NCBI RefSeq assembly: GCF_000702665.1
Contig: NZ_JNJA01000014.1
Coordinates: forward strand, 1-64,000
DNA: 64,000 nucleotides
Reading direction: 5' to 3'
From: Solidesulfovibrio alcoholivorans DSM 5433
Lineage (GTDB): Bacteria > Desulfobacterota > Desulfovibrionia > Desulfovibrionales > Desulfovibrionaceae
Positions 49,642 through 59,764 of the stretch are shown piece after piece. The position numbers and the translations under genes are program-made. The notes under the pieces were generated by a model that worked only from the letters and a program-made list of their open reading frames with translations, was not told the origin of the DNA and did not search any database. The first letter of the stretch is position 1. Each line of letters opens with the position of its first letter.

Positions 49642-50478
49642 ATGACCGATCCGTTCAATCCGTATCTTCCGGAAGTGGCCACCATTCTGGAGACCGTCCA
49701 GGAGACCCACAACATCAAGACCTTCCGGGTGCGTTTCGACGACGAGGCCAAGATGGCCGCGTTTACGTTCGAGCCCGGCCAGGTGGGCCAGCTGTCCGCC
49801 CCGGGCATCGGCGAATCCACCTTCGTCATCAATTCGCCCCCCACGCGCATGGACTACCTCCAGTTCTCGGTCATGCGCGCCGGCGAGGTGACCGCGCGCC
49901 TGCACGGCCTGGACGCCGGCGACAAGGTCGGCGTGCGCGCCCCGCTCGGCAAGCCGTTCCCCTACAACGACATGAAGGGCAAGGACATCGTGTTCGTTGG
50001 CGGCGGCATCGGCATGGCCCCGCTGCGCACGCTGTTCCTCTACATGCTCGACAACCGCGCCGACTACGGCGACATCACGCTCCTTTATGGCGCGCGCTCG
50101 CCGGCGGACATGGCCTTCTCGGCCGAGCTGCCCGAGTGGACCTCGCGCAAGGACGTGAAGACCACGCTGACCATCGACCGCGAGGCCGACGGCTGGGAGC
50201 ACAAGGTGGGGCTCATTCCCAACGTGCTGCTCGAGCTTGCGCCGTCGCCGAAAAACTGCGTGGCCATCACCTGCGGCCCGCCGATCATGATCAAGTTCAC
50301 CCTGGAAGCGCTCAAAAAGCTCGAATTCCAGGACGAGCAGATCTTCACGACGCTGGAAAAACGCATGAAATGCGGCATCGGCATCTGCGGCCGCTGCAAC
50401 ATCGGCTCAAGCTACGTCTGCGTGGACGGGCCGGTGTATTCGTACGCCCAGCTCAAGGCCCTGCCCAACGAACTGTAA
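49642..50478 (+). CDS. flxA: FlxA FAD/NAD(H)-binding oxidoreductase (AsrB-like)
   Basis: 278 residues: an FAD-binding barrel (FEPGQVGQLSAPGIGESTF), an NAD(P)-binding domain (VGGGIGMAPLRTLFLYML) and a C-terminal [2Fe-2S] motif CGIGICGRCNIGSSYVC, as in PyrK/AsrB. It is the NADH entry point of the complex. It is the last operon gene; a repeat module rather than a canonical terminator follows. Confidence 0.92.
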   Translation: MTDPFNPYLPEVATILETVQETHNIKTFRVRFDDEAKMAAFTFEPGQVGQLSAPGIGESTFVINSPPTRMDYLQFSVMRAGEVTARLHGLDAGDKVGVRAPLGKPFPYNDMKGKDIVFVGGGIGMAPLRTLFLYMLDNRADYGDITLLYGARSPADMAFSAELPEWTSRKDVKTTLTIDREADGWEHKVGLIPNVLLELAPSPKNCVAITCGPPIMIKFTLEALKKLEFQDEQIFTTLEKRMKCGIGICGRCNIGSSYVCVDGPVYSYAQLKALPNEL

Positions 50479-50530
50479 ACGGCACGGCTCGACGCAGCGT
50501 ACGCGACGGAAAGACATGGGGGGGCCATAA

Positions 50531-50590
50531 GCCGCCCCTCGCCCGGGGGGTCCGGGGGGGATGATCCCCCCCGGCCGCCGGAGGCCTCTT
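50531..50590. repeat. Short palindromic repeat module
   Basis: GGTCCGGGGGGGATGATCCC and further Cs with GGCCGCCGGAGGCCTCTT, in the same orientation as at 217-272. It sits between flxA and the ferritin-like gene, less than 20 bases before the latter's ATG-proximal AAAGGAG, so it belongs to the leader of that gene or the tail of flx. Confidence 0.8.
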
Positions 50591-50605
50591 ATAAAGGAGA
50601 CGCAC

Positions 50606-51097
50606 ATGGCACGCTTTTTCAGCGCCAGCGATATCGTGGGCACCGCCATCGAAATCGAACGGCGGGGCCGCAACGTCTACAGCAAGGCGGCCGCGGCCGC
50701 GACCAATCCGGACGTCAAAAGCTTCCTCCAGTTCTTCGCCGGCGAGGAAGCCCGCCACCAGTCCATCTTCGAGGCCATGGCCGGACGCATCGCCAAGATC
50801 GAGATCCCGGCCGGCAGCGACGAAGAGGAGTACATGGACTATGTCCAGGCCCTGCTCGACTCCCACGCGCTTTTCTGCGGCGGGGCTCCCGAAAAAGACC
50901 TGGCCGACGCGGCCGACGCCGTGGCGGCCATCGAGCTGGCCAGCCGTTTCGAGAAGGACACCATCCTCTACTTCCGCGAGATGATGGACCTCCTGCCGGC
51001 GGCGGAGTCCAGCATCGTCAAACAGTGTCTCGACGAGGAACGCGGCCACCTGCGGCAGCTTCGCGGCATGCTGGCCACGTTGCAGAAGAAGGCGTAA
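50606..51097 (+). CDS. Ferritin-like (rubrerythrin-type) diiron protein
   Basis: 163 residues, a four-helix bundle. Two ExxH-type motifs, GEEARHQS (about 46-53) and DEERGHLRQL (C-terminal), with additional glutamates in IEIERRG and RFEKDT, would form a diiron site. There is no rubredoxin domain, so this is an erythrin/COG1633-type protein, possibly used in peroxide or iron handling. AAAGGAG precedes the ATG. A strong terminator follows, making it a single-gene unit. Confidence 0.88.
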   Translation: MARFFSASDIVGTAIEIERRGRNVYSKAAAAATNPDVKSFLQFFAGEEARHQSIFEAMAGRIAKIEIPAGSDEEEYMDYVQALLDSHALFCGGAPEKDLADAADAVAAIELASRFEKDTILYFREMMDLLPAAESSIVKQCLDEERGHLRQLRGMLATLQKKA

Positions 51098-51108
51098 CGC
51101 GCGAACGC

Positions 51109-51144
51109 GGCGGGCCGTACCCTTTTGCGTCGGCCCGCCTTTTT
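51109..51144 (+). terminator. Terminator after the ferritin-like gene
   Basis: GGCGGGCC and GGCCCGCC pair over a fifteen-base loop and are followed by TTTTT, 12 bases after the stop codon. Confidence 0.9.
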
Positions 51145-51205
51145 CCACCGCCGTCCGCGCCGGGCGCGCCCCGGGGCCTGCGGCACGAGGCAGGGGGGAG
51201 CTACC

Positions 51206-52054
51206 ATGTACCACGACGAAATCGCTTTCGACGCCATGCCCCTGGCCAACCCGTTCGACGCCGAGGCGCGTCCCGGTCCGGCCGAAGCCCTGGAAGAGGG
51301 TTTCGCCGACCGTTTGGCCGGCCTCGTCCTGGCCTCGGACCTCTTTTCCGCACGCAATCCCGGTCCCCGGACCCGGCTCGAAGAAGCGCCCGTTGCCTCT
51401 TGCTGGGACGGCGCGACCATCCGTTTCTGCGGCGAGCGTCTGGACCAGGACGACCTGGATGCGTTCCTCGGCTGCGTGCTGCTCGCCTTTCGCGAATCCG
51501 GCCGTTCGGGCGCGGCGCGTTTCCGCCTGCGCGACCTCACGCGCCTGATCCGCCCCAAGGGACGGCGCTTCGACGCCAGAAGGCTCGAACGGTCGCTGTG
51601 GCGGCTGGCCAGCGCCCGCATCGAAATCGAGGAGGAGGCCGGATGCGTGCGCATGCAGGCACGGCTGCTGCACACCCTGCTGTGCGACCGCGCCGCCGGC
51701 ATCTGCGCCCTGGACGTGAGCCCGCGCCTCATGCAGGGGCTGCGCAGCGCCCAGGCCGTGGAACGCCTGCTCGCCGCGCGCGCGCCGCTTGGCTCCGCCG
51801 CTTTCCCCCGCTGGCTCGCGGCCCTGCTCCTTAACGGCCCGGCCACCCAGCGCCTGGACATGACCGCCCTGCGCCGCCTGTCCGGACTGACGCGCCAGCC
51901 CATGCCGGCCTTCCGTGTGCGGGCCATCGCCGCCTTGCAGGATTTCCTGGACCTGGGTTATCTTGCCGCCATCGAGCCCGCCGGACCGGACAGACTCGTG
52001 GCCAAGCGCCCCGTGGCCCGGGGCGAGGAGCCGGCCTGCCTGCTTCTGTCCTGA
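51206..52054 (+). CDS. TrfA-like replication initiator homologue
   Basis: 282 residues. The middle (GERLDQDDLDAFLGCVLLAF, then LTRLIRPKGRRFDARRLERS and WRLASARIEIE) and the end (WLAALLLNGPATQRLDMTAL, ALQDFLDLGYLAAI) follow the pattern of TrfA, the winged-helix replication initiator of RK2-type plasmids. No iterons, partition genes or origin are visible beside it, and it lies between chromosomal genes, so it may be a domesticated DNA-binding regulator or a plasmid relic. The identification is by pattern only. Start chosen at ATG after GGGGGGAG. Confidence 0.6.
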   Translation: MYHDEIAFDAMPLANPFDAEARPGPAEALEEGFADRLAGLVLASDLFSARNPGPRTRLEEAPVASCWDGATIRFCGERLDQDDLDAFLGCVLLAFRESGRSGAARFRLRDLTRLIRPKGRRFDARRLERSLWRLASARIEIEEEAGCVRMQARLLHTLLCDRAAGICALDVSPRLMQGLRSAQAVERLLAARAPLGSAAFPRWLAALLLNGPATQRLDMTALRRLSGLTRQPMPAFRVRAIAALQDFLDLGYLAAIEPAGPDRLVAKRPVARGEEPACLLLS

Positions 52055-52068
52055 TCCCACGTGCGCCT

Positions 52069-53497
52069 ATGGACGGCATCATGTCTTCCCAGGAGAACAA
52101 GGAGCATCCCGGACAAGGCGCGTCGCCGCAGCCGTTGCAGGTCGCAAGCTTCGTGGCGGCGTTTCCGCGCACGCTGCCGTTGCGCCGTCTGCCCCTGGAC
52201 GTGGCCCGCGACGGCCGCGAATCCTTCCGGATGCCCTCCCGGCTGCGGGCCTGCCCCTTCCCCCGGGTCCCGGTCTATCTCCCGCCCGAAGCGTCGTCGC
52301 ACCCGACCACGCTCGAGGACCTCATCGGCATCGAACACAGCAAGCTCGGGTTCTACCAGGAACTGCGCCAGAAGGTGCAGGAGCTGCGCGAGGCCCACGA
52401 GGAATCGGAACTGCGCCGCCAGGAGATCGCGGCGATCCTCGACGGCATCACCGACATCATGATGGTGCTCACCAAGGACCTGCGCATCATCTCGGTCAAC
52501 CACGTCTTCCACGAACTCTTCAGCGTGCCGCGCCCCGAAGGCCAGCACTGCTACAAGCTCTTCCGCGACGCCGACCGGCCCTGCCCCGAGTGTCCGGCGC
52601 ACCGCTCGTTCAAGTCCAATGCCGTGTGCCGCTGCGTGGGCAACTTCAAGATCGGGGGTGTGACGCGCCAGTTCGAAATGGTGGCCTCGCCCATCCACAA
52701 CCCCGACAGTCCCGAGTCGCGCATCCTCATCTTCAAGCGCGACGTGACCCTGGAGCAGGAATACCAGGCCAAGTACTACCAGGCCGAAAAGATGGCCACC
52801 ATCGGCATGCTCGCCGCGGGCGTGGCCCACGAGATCAACAATCCCCTGACCGCGGTCTACGGCCTGGCCGAGGGCATCCGCCGCCGCCTGCCGGTCATCC
52901 GCGCCGCCGTGGAGGACGACCTCTACGCCGACGTCTCGGAATACACCGAGACCATCCTCATGGAATGCCGGCGCTGCCGCGACATCGTGCGCTCCATGCT
53001 CTCGTTCTCCCGGCCGCACACCCTGGCCTTCTCGCCGGTGTGCTTAAACGAAGTGGTCACCGACACGCTCAACATCCTGCGCAGCCGGCTGGACGAACGC
53101 GCGAAAAACGGTCTGACGCTTACGGTCAACCTCTACGAGGGGCTGCCCACGGTCCCCGGCGACGAGGCCCAGCTCAAGCAGGTGCTGCTCAACATCCTGG
53201 CCAACTCCATGGACGCCATCAAGGGCGAGGGCGAGATCACCATCACCACCCACCCGGAAAACGACAACACCGTCAACCTGTCCGTGGAGGACACCGGCTG
53301 CGGCATTCCGCCGGAGAACATGGACAAGCTCTTCAATCCTTTTTTCACCACCAAGCCCGTGGGGCAGGGCATCGGCATCAACCTCGCCGCATGCTACAGC
53401 ATCGTGCGCGAACACCACGGCGTCATCGAGGTGGCCAGCGAGGTGGGCCTCGGCACGCACTTCACCGTGAAACTTCCCCTGGACAGCGGCAACACCC

Positions 53498-53505
<8 letters not shown>
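52069..53505 (+). CDS. PAS-domain sensor histidine kinase
   Basis: 478 residues. A soluble N-terminal part (1-110), a PAS domain (about 113-232) holding a cysteine group at residues 161, 172, 175, 187 and 189, then HisKA with the phospho-acceptor in GVAHEINNPLTAVYG (His 254) and an HATPase domain with NILANSMDAI and DTGCGIPPE. No membrane segment, so it senses a cytoplasmic signal; the cysteines could bind metal, a cluster or undergo thiol chemistry. It overlaps the downstream regulator by eight bases, so the two form a pair. Confidence 0.93.
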
Positions 53506-54829
<1,324 letters not shown>

Positions 54830-55768
54830 TCCGCGGCCGGTCGGGCGACGCCCCTCGCCCGGCTTCGCGCCGCCGGCGGCCGCCGGCCGGGAGCCCGACC
54901 CTGCCTGCCCGGCCGGCATGGCCGCATGCCATGCCGCTTTCCGCCACGACGACATCTCCGCCCGCGTTTCCCGTTCTCCTGGAGGAGGGCGGGCGTGGCT
55001 CCCGTCTTTTCCCCACCGGCCACGCGGCCGCGCGCCTTTGCCTCCCGCACGACCCGGGGATCGCCCCGGCAAGGCGACACCCGATGTCGGGCTCGTCTGC
55101 TCTCTTCTTTCCCCGCCGGACGAGCAGCACCGCCGTCAAGTTGTATTTAGTATAACATAGGATATGCAGTGCTTTTGCATATGTTTGCATTAGCATTGCG
55201 ATTGCCGCCATCTGCTCTCCGTAGGCCGTGACGCTTTTTGACCCATTTTTGGAGCCCAAGTGGATCAAAATTTCTTTCCATAATATTTTCACATTATTCT
55301 AGCGTGTTGCCTTTGAAACCATCCCGTTTGGCGTCTCCGGCGCACTGTCAGCGTGTCACACTGGCTGCAATCCTTGCGTGATACTGTGTCGTCAACGCCC
55401 GGGAGGCTCCGTTTTCCTGGCGTCTTTGCTTGGCCTGCTTCTTGCTGCGTTATTGTACCATATGTCGGTCGCAGCGTTTGGAACCAGCAGTGATGCCAAT
55501 TCGCGGGCACCAGTACCGCAGCTGCCAGAGGCGGTGGGGTTTGGGGAACGTAAAAATACTATGTTTATCCTAACACATCAAAGCGCCGCATGCCTCCCTT
55601 CCGCACAGCAAACACTGGGTTCCTTGGCCATGCACGCCTCCAGAAACGCCATTCCATGGTCACGCAAACACAAAAAGCGTGACTCTAGAAATACCGGACC
55701 CGTCCGGGCCGCCGCGCGCCACGCGGTCGCGCCGGCCCTGTGCGGGATGCACAGTTAAGGAGTAGCCC
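54830..55768. other. 939-base intergenic region with an AT-rich core
   Basis: No convincing gene. 54830-55135 is GC-rich with overlapping short ORFs. 55140-55600 is markedly more AT-rich, with TTGTATTTAGTATAACATAGG at its left edge and repeated GCATA/TTGCAT motifs near 55168-55195. An open frame at 55378-55758 has a hydrophobic start but no ribosome site and no homology that I recognise. A sigma-54-like sequence is at 55431. It may be a regulatory region or an insertion relic. Confidence 0.5.
55431..55446 (+). promoter_or_regulatory. Possible sigma-54 promoter upstream of the molybdopterin/mop locus
   Basis: TGGCCTGCTTCTTGCT fits TGGCnnG-N4-TTGCW with the correct spacing. It lies over 320 bases before the first gene, which is far for a leader; chance occurrence is possible. 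Confidence 0.35.
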
Positions 55769-56791
55769 ATGCGCAGCGTCCCCGTCGAAGAAGCCAAAGG
55801 CATGGTCCTTTGCCACGACATCACCCGCATCGTCCCCGGCGAGGGCAAGGGGCCGGCGTTCCGCAAAGGCCACGTCATCGCCGCCGAGGACATCCCCACC
55901 CTGCTGCGCCTGGGCAAGGAACATATCTATGTCTGGGACCTCGCCGAGGGGCTCGTGCACGAGGACGACGCCGCCGCGCGCATCGCCAGGGCCGTGGCCG
56001 GCCAGGGCACGACCCTGACCCAGCCCTGCGAAGGCCGCATCAATCTTCTGGCCGACCGGCGCGGCCTGCTCAAGATCAACACAGAGGCGTTGTTCCGGCT
56101 CAACTCCATCGACGAGGTGACCATCGCCACCATCCACGGCGACGCGGTCGTCTCCCCCGGCCAGATGCTGGCCGGCACGCGGGTCGTTCCCCTGGTTGTC
56201 GCCAAGGAGCGGCTGGAGGCGGTGGAGGCGGTCACGGCCGAAACCGGCGCGGTGGTGTCCGTGCAGCCTTTCCGCCCGCTTCGCGTGGGCGTGGTGACCA
56301 CCGGCGGCGAGGTCTACCACGGCCGCATCGAGGACAAGTTCGGGCCGGTGCTGCGCCGCAAGTTCGATGCGCTGGGCTGTCAGGTCTTCCGCCAGGTCAT
56401 CGTGCCCGACGATCGGGACATGACCGTGCGGGCCATCCGCCAGCTTTTGGCCGAAGGCGCGGAGATGATCGCGGTCACGGGTGGCATGTCCGTCGATCCC
56501 GACGACCTCTCCCCCTCCTCGATCCGGGCCGCCGGAGGCGAAGTCGTGACTTACGGCTCGCCCACCTTCCCGGGGGCCATGTTCATGCTCGCCTACATCG
56601 GCGAAACGCCTGTCGTCGGTCTGCCCGGCTGCGTCATGTACCACAAGGCCAGCATCTTCGACCTGACGGTGCCGCGGCTTGTTGCCGGCGAAAAGCTTTC
56701 CAAGCCCGACATTGTGGCGTTGGGGCACGGCGGGCTGTGCGCCATGTGTCCGGAATGCCGGTATCCGCTGTGCGGATTCGGCAAGAATTAG
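55769..56791 (+). CDS. Molybdopterin-binding MoeA/MogA-like protein
   Basis: 340 residues. The central and C-terminal region (VGVVTTGGEVYHGR, IAVTGGMSVDPDDLSPSSI, VVTYGSPTFPGAMFMLAYIG, VVGLPGCVMYHKAS) is the molybdopterin-binding fold of MoeA/MogA. The N-terminal ~80 residues are unlike MoeA. A cysteine-rich tail (CAMCPECRYPLCGFG) is unusual and could bind a metal or insert cofactor. Next to mop, it is most likely a dedicated molybdenum cofactor insertion factor; this is inferred from context. Confidence 0.82.
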   Translation: MRSVPVEEAKGMVLCHDITRIVPGEGKGPAFRKGHVIAAEDIPTLLRLGKEHIYVWDLAEGLVHEDDAAARIARAVAGQGTTLTQPCEGRINLLADRRGLLKINTEALFRLNSIDEVTIATIHGDAVVSPGQMLAGTRVVPLVVAKERLEAVEAVTAETGAVVSVQPFRPLRVGVVTTGGEVYHGRIEDKFGPVLRRKFDALGCQVFRQVIVPDDRDMTVRAIRQLLAEGAEMIAVTGGMSVDPDDLSPSSIRAAGGEVVTYGSPTFPGAMFMLAYIGETPVVGLPGCVMYHKASIFDLTVPRLVAGEKLSKPDIVALGHGGLCAMCPECRYPLCGFGKN

Positions 56792-56928
56792 GCGTATCGC
56801 GGCCGTCGGCCGCTGACTGGGGAACATCCGCGCGAGGACGATAGCAGGAGGCGCGCTGGGCCACGACCCGATTCCGCGTCCCGCGTCGGCGAAAACGGCA
56901 ATCATCTAACCAGAGCACGGAGAGAAGC

Positions 56929-59679
56929 ATGGAGATCGCAAAAAAAGCGGAAAAAATCTGGGTCGTGAATGGCATTGAGCGCAAGCTCATCGTCGATCCC
57001 GACGCCTTTCTGTCCGAGGTGCTGCGCGAGCAGATGCACCTGGTCGGCACCAAGGTCGGCTGCGGCAAGGGCCAGTGCGGCGCCTGCTCCGTCATCCTCG
57101 ACGGCAAGGTCGTGCGCGCCTGCATCACCAAGGTCCGCCGCATCGAAAACTACGCCAACATCACCACGATCGAAGGTCTGGGCACCCCCAAGAACCTGCA
57201 CCCGCTGCAGGTGGCCTGGGTGGTCAACGGCGCGGCCCAATGCGGCTTCTGCACCCCGGGCTTCATCATGTCCGCCAAGGGCCTGCTGGACGAGAATCCC
57301 AAGCCCACCCGCGAGCAGGTGCGCGATTGGTTCCAGAAGCACAAGAACGTGTGCCGCTGCACCGGCTACATCCCGCTGGTCGACTCCGTCATGGACGCCG
57401 CCAAGGTGCTGCGCGGCGAGATGACCCTCGACATCAACCACAACTTCCCGGCCGACGGCAACATTTTCAACTCGCGTGCGCCGCGTCCCTCCGGCGTGGC
57501 CAAGGTCACCGGCCAGTGGGCCTTCGGCGACGACCAGAAGCTCCAGCTGCCGCCCGACACCCTGCACCTGGCCATTGTCGAAGCCCGCGTGTCCCACGCC
57601 AACATCAAGGGCATCGACGTCTCCGAAGCCCTCAAGATGGAAGGCGTCCACAGCGTCATCACCGCCAAGGACGTCAAGGGCAAGAACCGCATCACCGGTC
57701 TGATCACCTTCCCCACCAACAAGGGTGACGGTTGGGATCGTCCGATCCTGTGCGACGAGAAGGTGTTCCAGTACGGCGACGCCATCGCCCTGGTCGCCGC
57801 CACTTCCGAAAAGATCGCCCGCGCCGCCGCCGAGCTGGTCAAGGTCGATCTGGAAGTCCTGCCGGCCTACATGAACGCCCCGGCGGCCATGGCCGAAGAC
57901 GCCATCGAGATCCACCCCGGCACCCCCAACACCTACTACAAGCAGGGCCTGGTCAAGGGCGACGATCCCGCGCCCTTCTTCAGCAGCCCCGACTGCGTGG
58001 TGGCCGAAGGCAGCTACTACACCCAGCGCCAGCCGCACCTGCCCATCGAGCCTGACGTCGGCTACGCCATGTACGACGAGGACGGCATCCTGCGCATCTA
58101 CTCCAAGTCCATCGGCCTGTACCTGCACCTGTACATGATCGCCCCGGGCCTCGGCGTCGAGCCGGACAAGATCGCCCTGATCCAGCTGCCCACCGGCGGC
58201 ACCTTCGGCTACAAGTTCAGCCCGACCATGGAAGCCCTCGTCGGCGCCGCCACCATGGCCACCGGCCGTCCCTGCCACCTGCACTACAACTACGCGCAGC
58301 AGCAGTACTACACCGGCAAGCGCTCCCCGTTCTGGACCACCGGCAAGGTGGCCGCCGACAAGAAGACCGGCAAGATCAAGGGCACCCAGCACGAGTGGAT
58401 CTGCGACCACGGTCCCTACTCCGAGTTCGGCGACCTGCTGACCCTGCGCGGCGCCCAGTACTTCATGGCCGGCTACGGCATCCCGAACATGCGCGCCGTG
58501 GGCTATTGCGTGTGCACCAACCACGGTTGGGGTTCGGCCTTCCGCGGCTACGGCTCGCCGGAGATCATGTTCCCCTCCGAGGTCCTGATGGACGAGCTGG
58601 CCCTCAAGGGCGGCTGGGATCCGCTGGAACTGCGCTACACCAACTGCTACCGCCCGGGCGACACCACCCCGACCGGACAGGTGCCTGACTCCTTCATGTA
58701 TCCGGAGATGATCGACATCCTCCGGCCCAAGTACAAGGCGGCCCTGGCCAACGCCAAGCGCCACTCCACCGACACCCTGAAGAAGGGCGTGGGCGTGGCC
58801 TTCGGCATCTACGGCGCGGGCCTTGACGGCGCGGACTCCGCCGGCGCCGACGTCGAGCTCAACGCCGACGGCACCATCACGATCTTCAACACCTGGCAGG
58901 ACCATGGCCAGGGTTCCGACCTCGGCACCCTGTGCTTCGCCCACGAGGCCCTCAAGCCCCTGGGCATCCCGGCCTCCAAGCTGAAGATCTTCCTCAACGA
59001 CACCAGCAAGTGCCCGAACTCCGGCCCGGCCGGCGGTTCGCGCTCCAACGTCCTCGTCGGCAACGCCATCATCAACGGCTGCACGCAGCTCGTCGACGCC
59101 ATGCGCAAGCCCGACGGCTCGTTCCGCACCTACGACGAGATGGTGAAAGACGGCCTCAAGACCAAGTACAACGGCACGTGGACCCAGCCGGCCACCGACT
59201 GCGACCCGAACACCGGCCAGGGCAACCCGTTCGCCAACTACATGTACGGCCTGTTCATGGCCGAAGTGACCGTGGACACCACCACCGGCAAGACCCAGGT
59301 CGACAAGATGACCCTGGTGGAAGACATCGGCACCCTGACCAACCGCCAGACCGTCGACGGCCAGAACTGGGGCGGCTTGGCCCAGGGCGTCGGCCTGGCC
59401 CTGTCCGAGGACTTCGAGGACATCAAGAAGCACTCGTCCCTCGCCGGCGCGGGCGTGCCCTACATCAAGGACATCCCGGACGTCATGGAGCTGATCTACG
59501 TCGACTCGCCGCGTGAACACGGCCCGTTCGGCGGTTCGGGCGTCGGCGAAGTGCCGCTGTGCGGTCCGCACCCGGCCATCATCAACGCCATCGCCAACGC
59601 CACCGGCGGCGCTTTCGTCCGTCACCTCCCGGCCTACCCCGAGAAGGTGCTGGCCGCCATCAAGGAGCTTGGCAAGTAA
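56929..59679 (+). CDS. mop: Molybdenum aldehyde oxidoreductase (Mop)
   Basis: 916 residues, xanthine oxidase family, close to D. gigas Mop (907). [2Fe-2S] clusters: CGKGQCGACSV with a later Cys (residues 45, 50, 53, 65) and CGFC with CRC (105, 108, 142, 144). Molybdenum-site regions include GTFGYKFSPTMEALVG, AFRGYGSPE and GSGVGEVPL with the catalytic glutamate. It has no FAD domain, so it oxidises aldehydes to acids with an external acceptor. The terminator after it suggests strong separate expression. Confidence 0.96.
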   Translation: MEIAKKAEKIWVVNGIERKLIVDPDAFLSEVLREQMHLVGTKVGCGKGQCGACSVILDGKVVRACITKVRRIENYANITTIEGLGTPKNLHPLQVAWVVNGAAQCGFCTPGFIMSAKGLLDENPKPTREQVRDWFQKHKNVCRCTGYIPLVDSVMDAAKVLRGEMTLDINHNFPADGNIFNSRAPRPSGVAKVTGQWAFGDDQKLQLPPDTLHLAIVEARVSHANIKGIDVSEALKMEGVHSVITAKDVKGKNRITGLITFPTNKGDGWDRPILCDEKVFQYGDAIALVAATSEKIARAAAELVKVDLEVLPAYMNAPAAMAEDAIEIHPGTPNTYYKQGLVKGDDPAPFFSSPDCVVAEGSYYTQRQPHLPIEPDVGYAMYDEDGILRIYSKSIGLYLHLYMIAPGLGVEPDKIALIQLPTGGTFGYKFSPTMEALVGAATMATGRPCHLHYNYAQQQYYTGKRSPFWTTGKVAADKKTGKIKGTQHEWICDHGPYSEFGDLLTLRGAQYFMAGYGIPNMRAVGYCVCTNHGWGSAFRGYGSPEIMFPSEVLMDELALKGGWDPLELRYTNCYRPGDTTPTGQVPDSFMYPEMIDILRPKYKAALANAKRHSTDTLKKGVGVAFGIYGAGLDGADSAGADVELNADGTITIFNTWQDHGQGSDLGTLCFAHEALKPLGIPASKLKIFLNDTSKCPNSGPAGGSRSNVLVGNAIINGCTQLVDAMRKPDGSFRTYDEMVKDGLKTKYNGTWTQPATDCDPNTGQGNPFANYMYGLFMAEVTVDTTTGKTQVDKMTLVEDIGTLTNRQTVDGQNWGGLAQGVGLALSEDFEDIKKHSSLAGAGVPYIKDIPDVMELIYVDSPREHGPFGGSGVGEVPLCGPHPAIINAIANATGGAFVRHLPAYPEKVLAAIKELGK

Positions 59680-59709
59680 CCTTCGGGGTCTTACACTCCG
59701 CTAAAAACG

Positions 59710-59747
59710 AACAACGGGGCGGGCGCGATGCGCCCGTCCCGTTGTTT
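59710..59747 (+). terminator. Terminator after mop
   Basis: AACAACGGGGCGGGCGC and GCGCCCGTCCCGTTGTT form a long, nearly perfect stem around GAT, 30 bases after the stop. It has only a short T-run, so downstream genes may be partly read through. Confidence 0.85.
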
Positions 59748-59764
59748 CCCACCGGAAGGCATCC

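Noticed and set aside
55378-55758. Possible 126-residue protein with a hydrophobic N-terminus
   Set aside because: No ribosome site, GTG start in a region without coding periodicity, and no recognisable family.
56902-59625. Antisense frame opposite mop, 907 codons
   Set aside because: Shadow of the Mop gene; no domain pattern.
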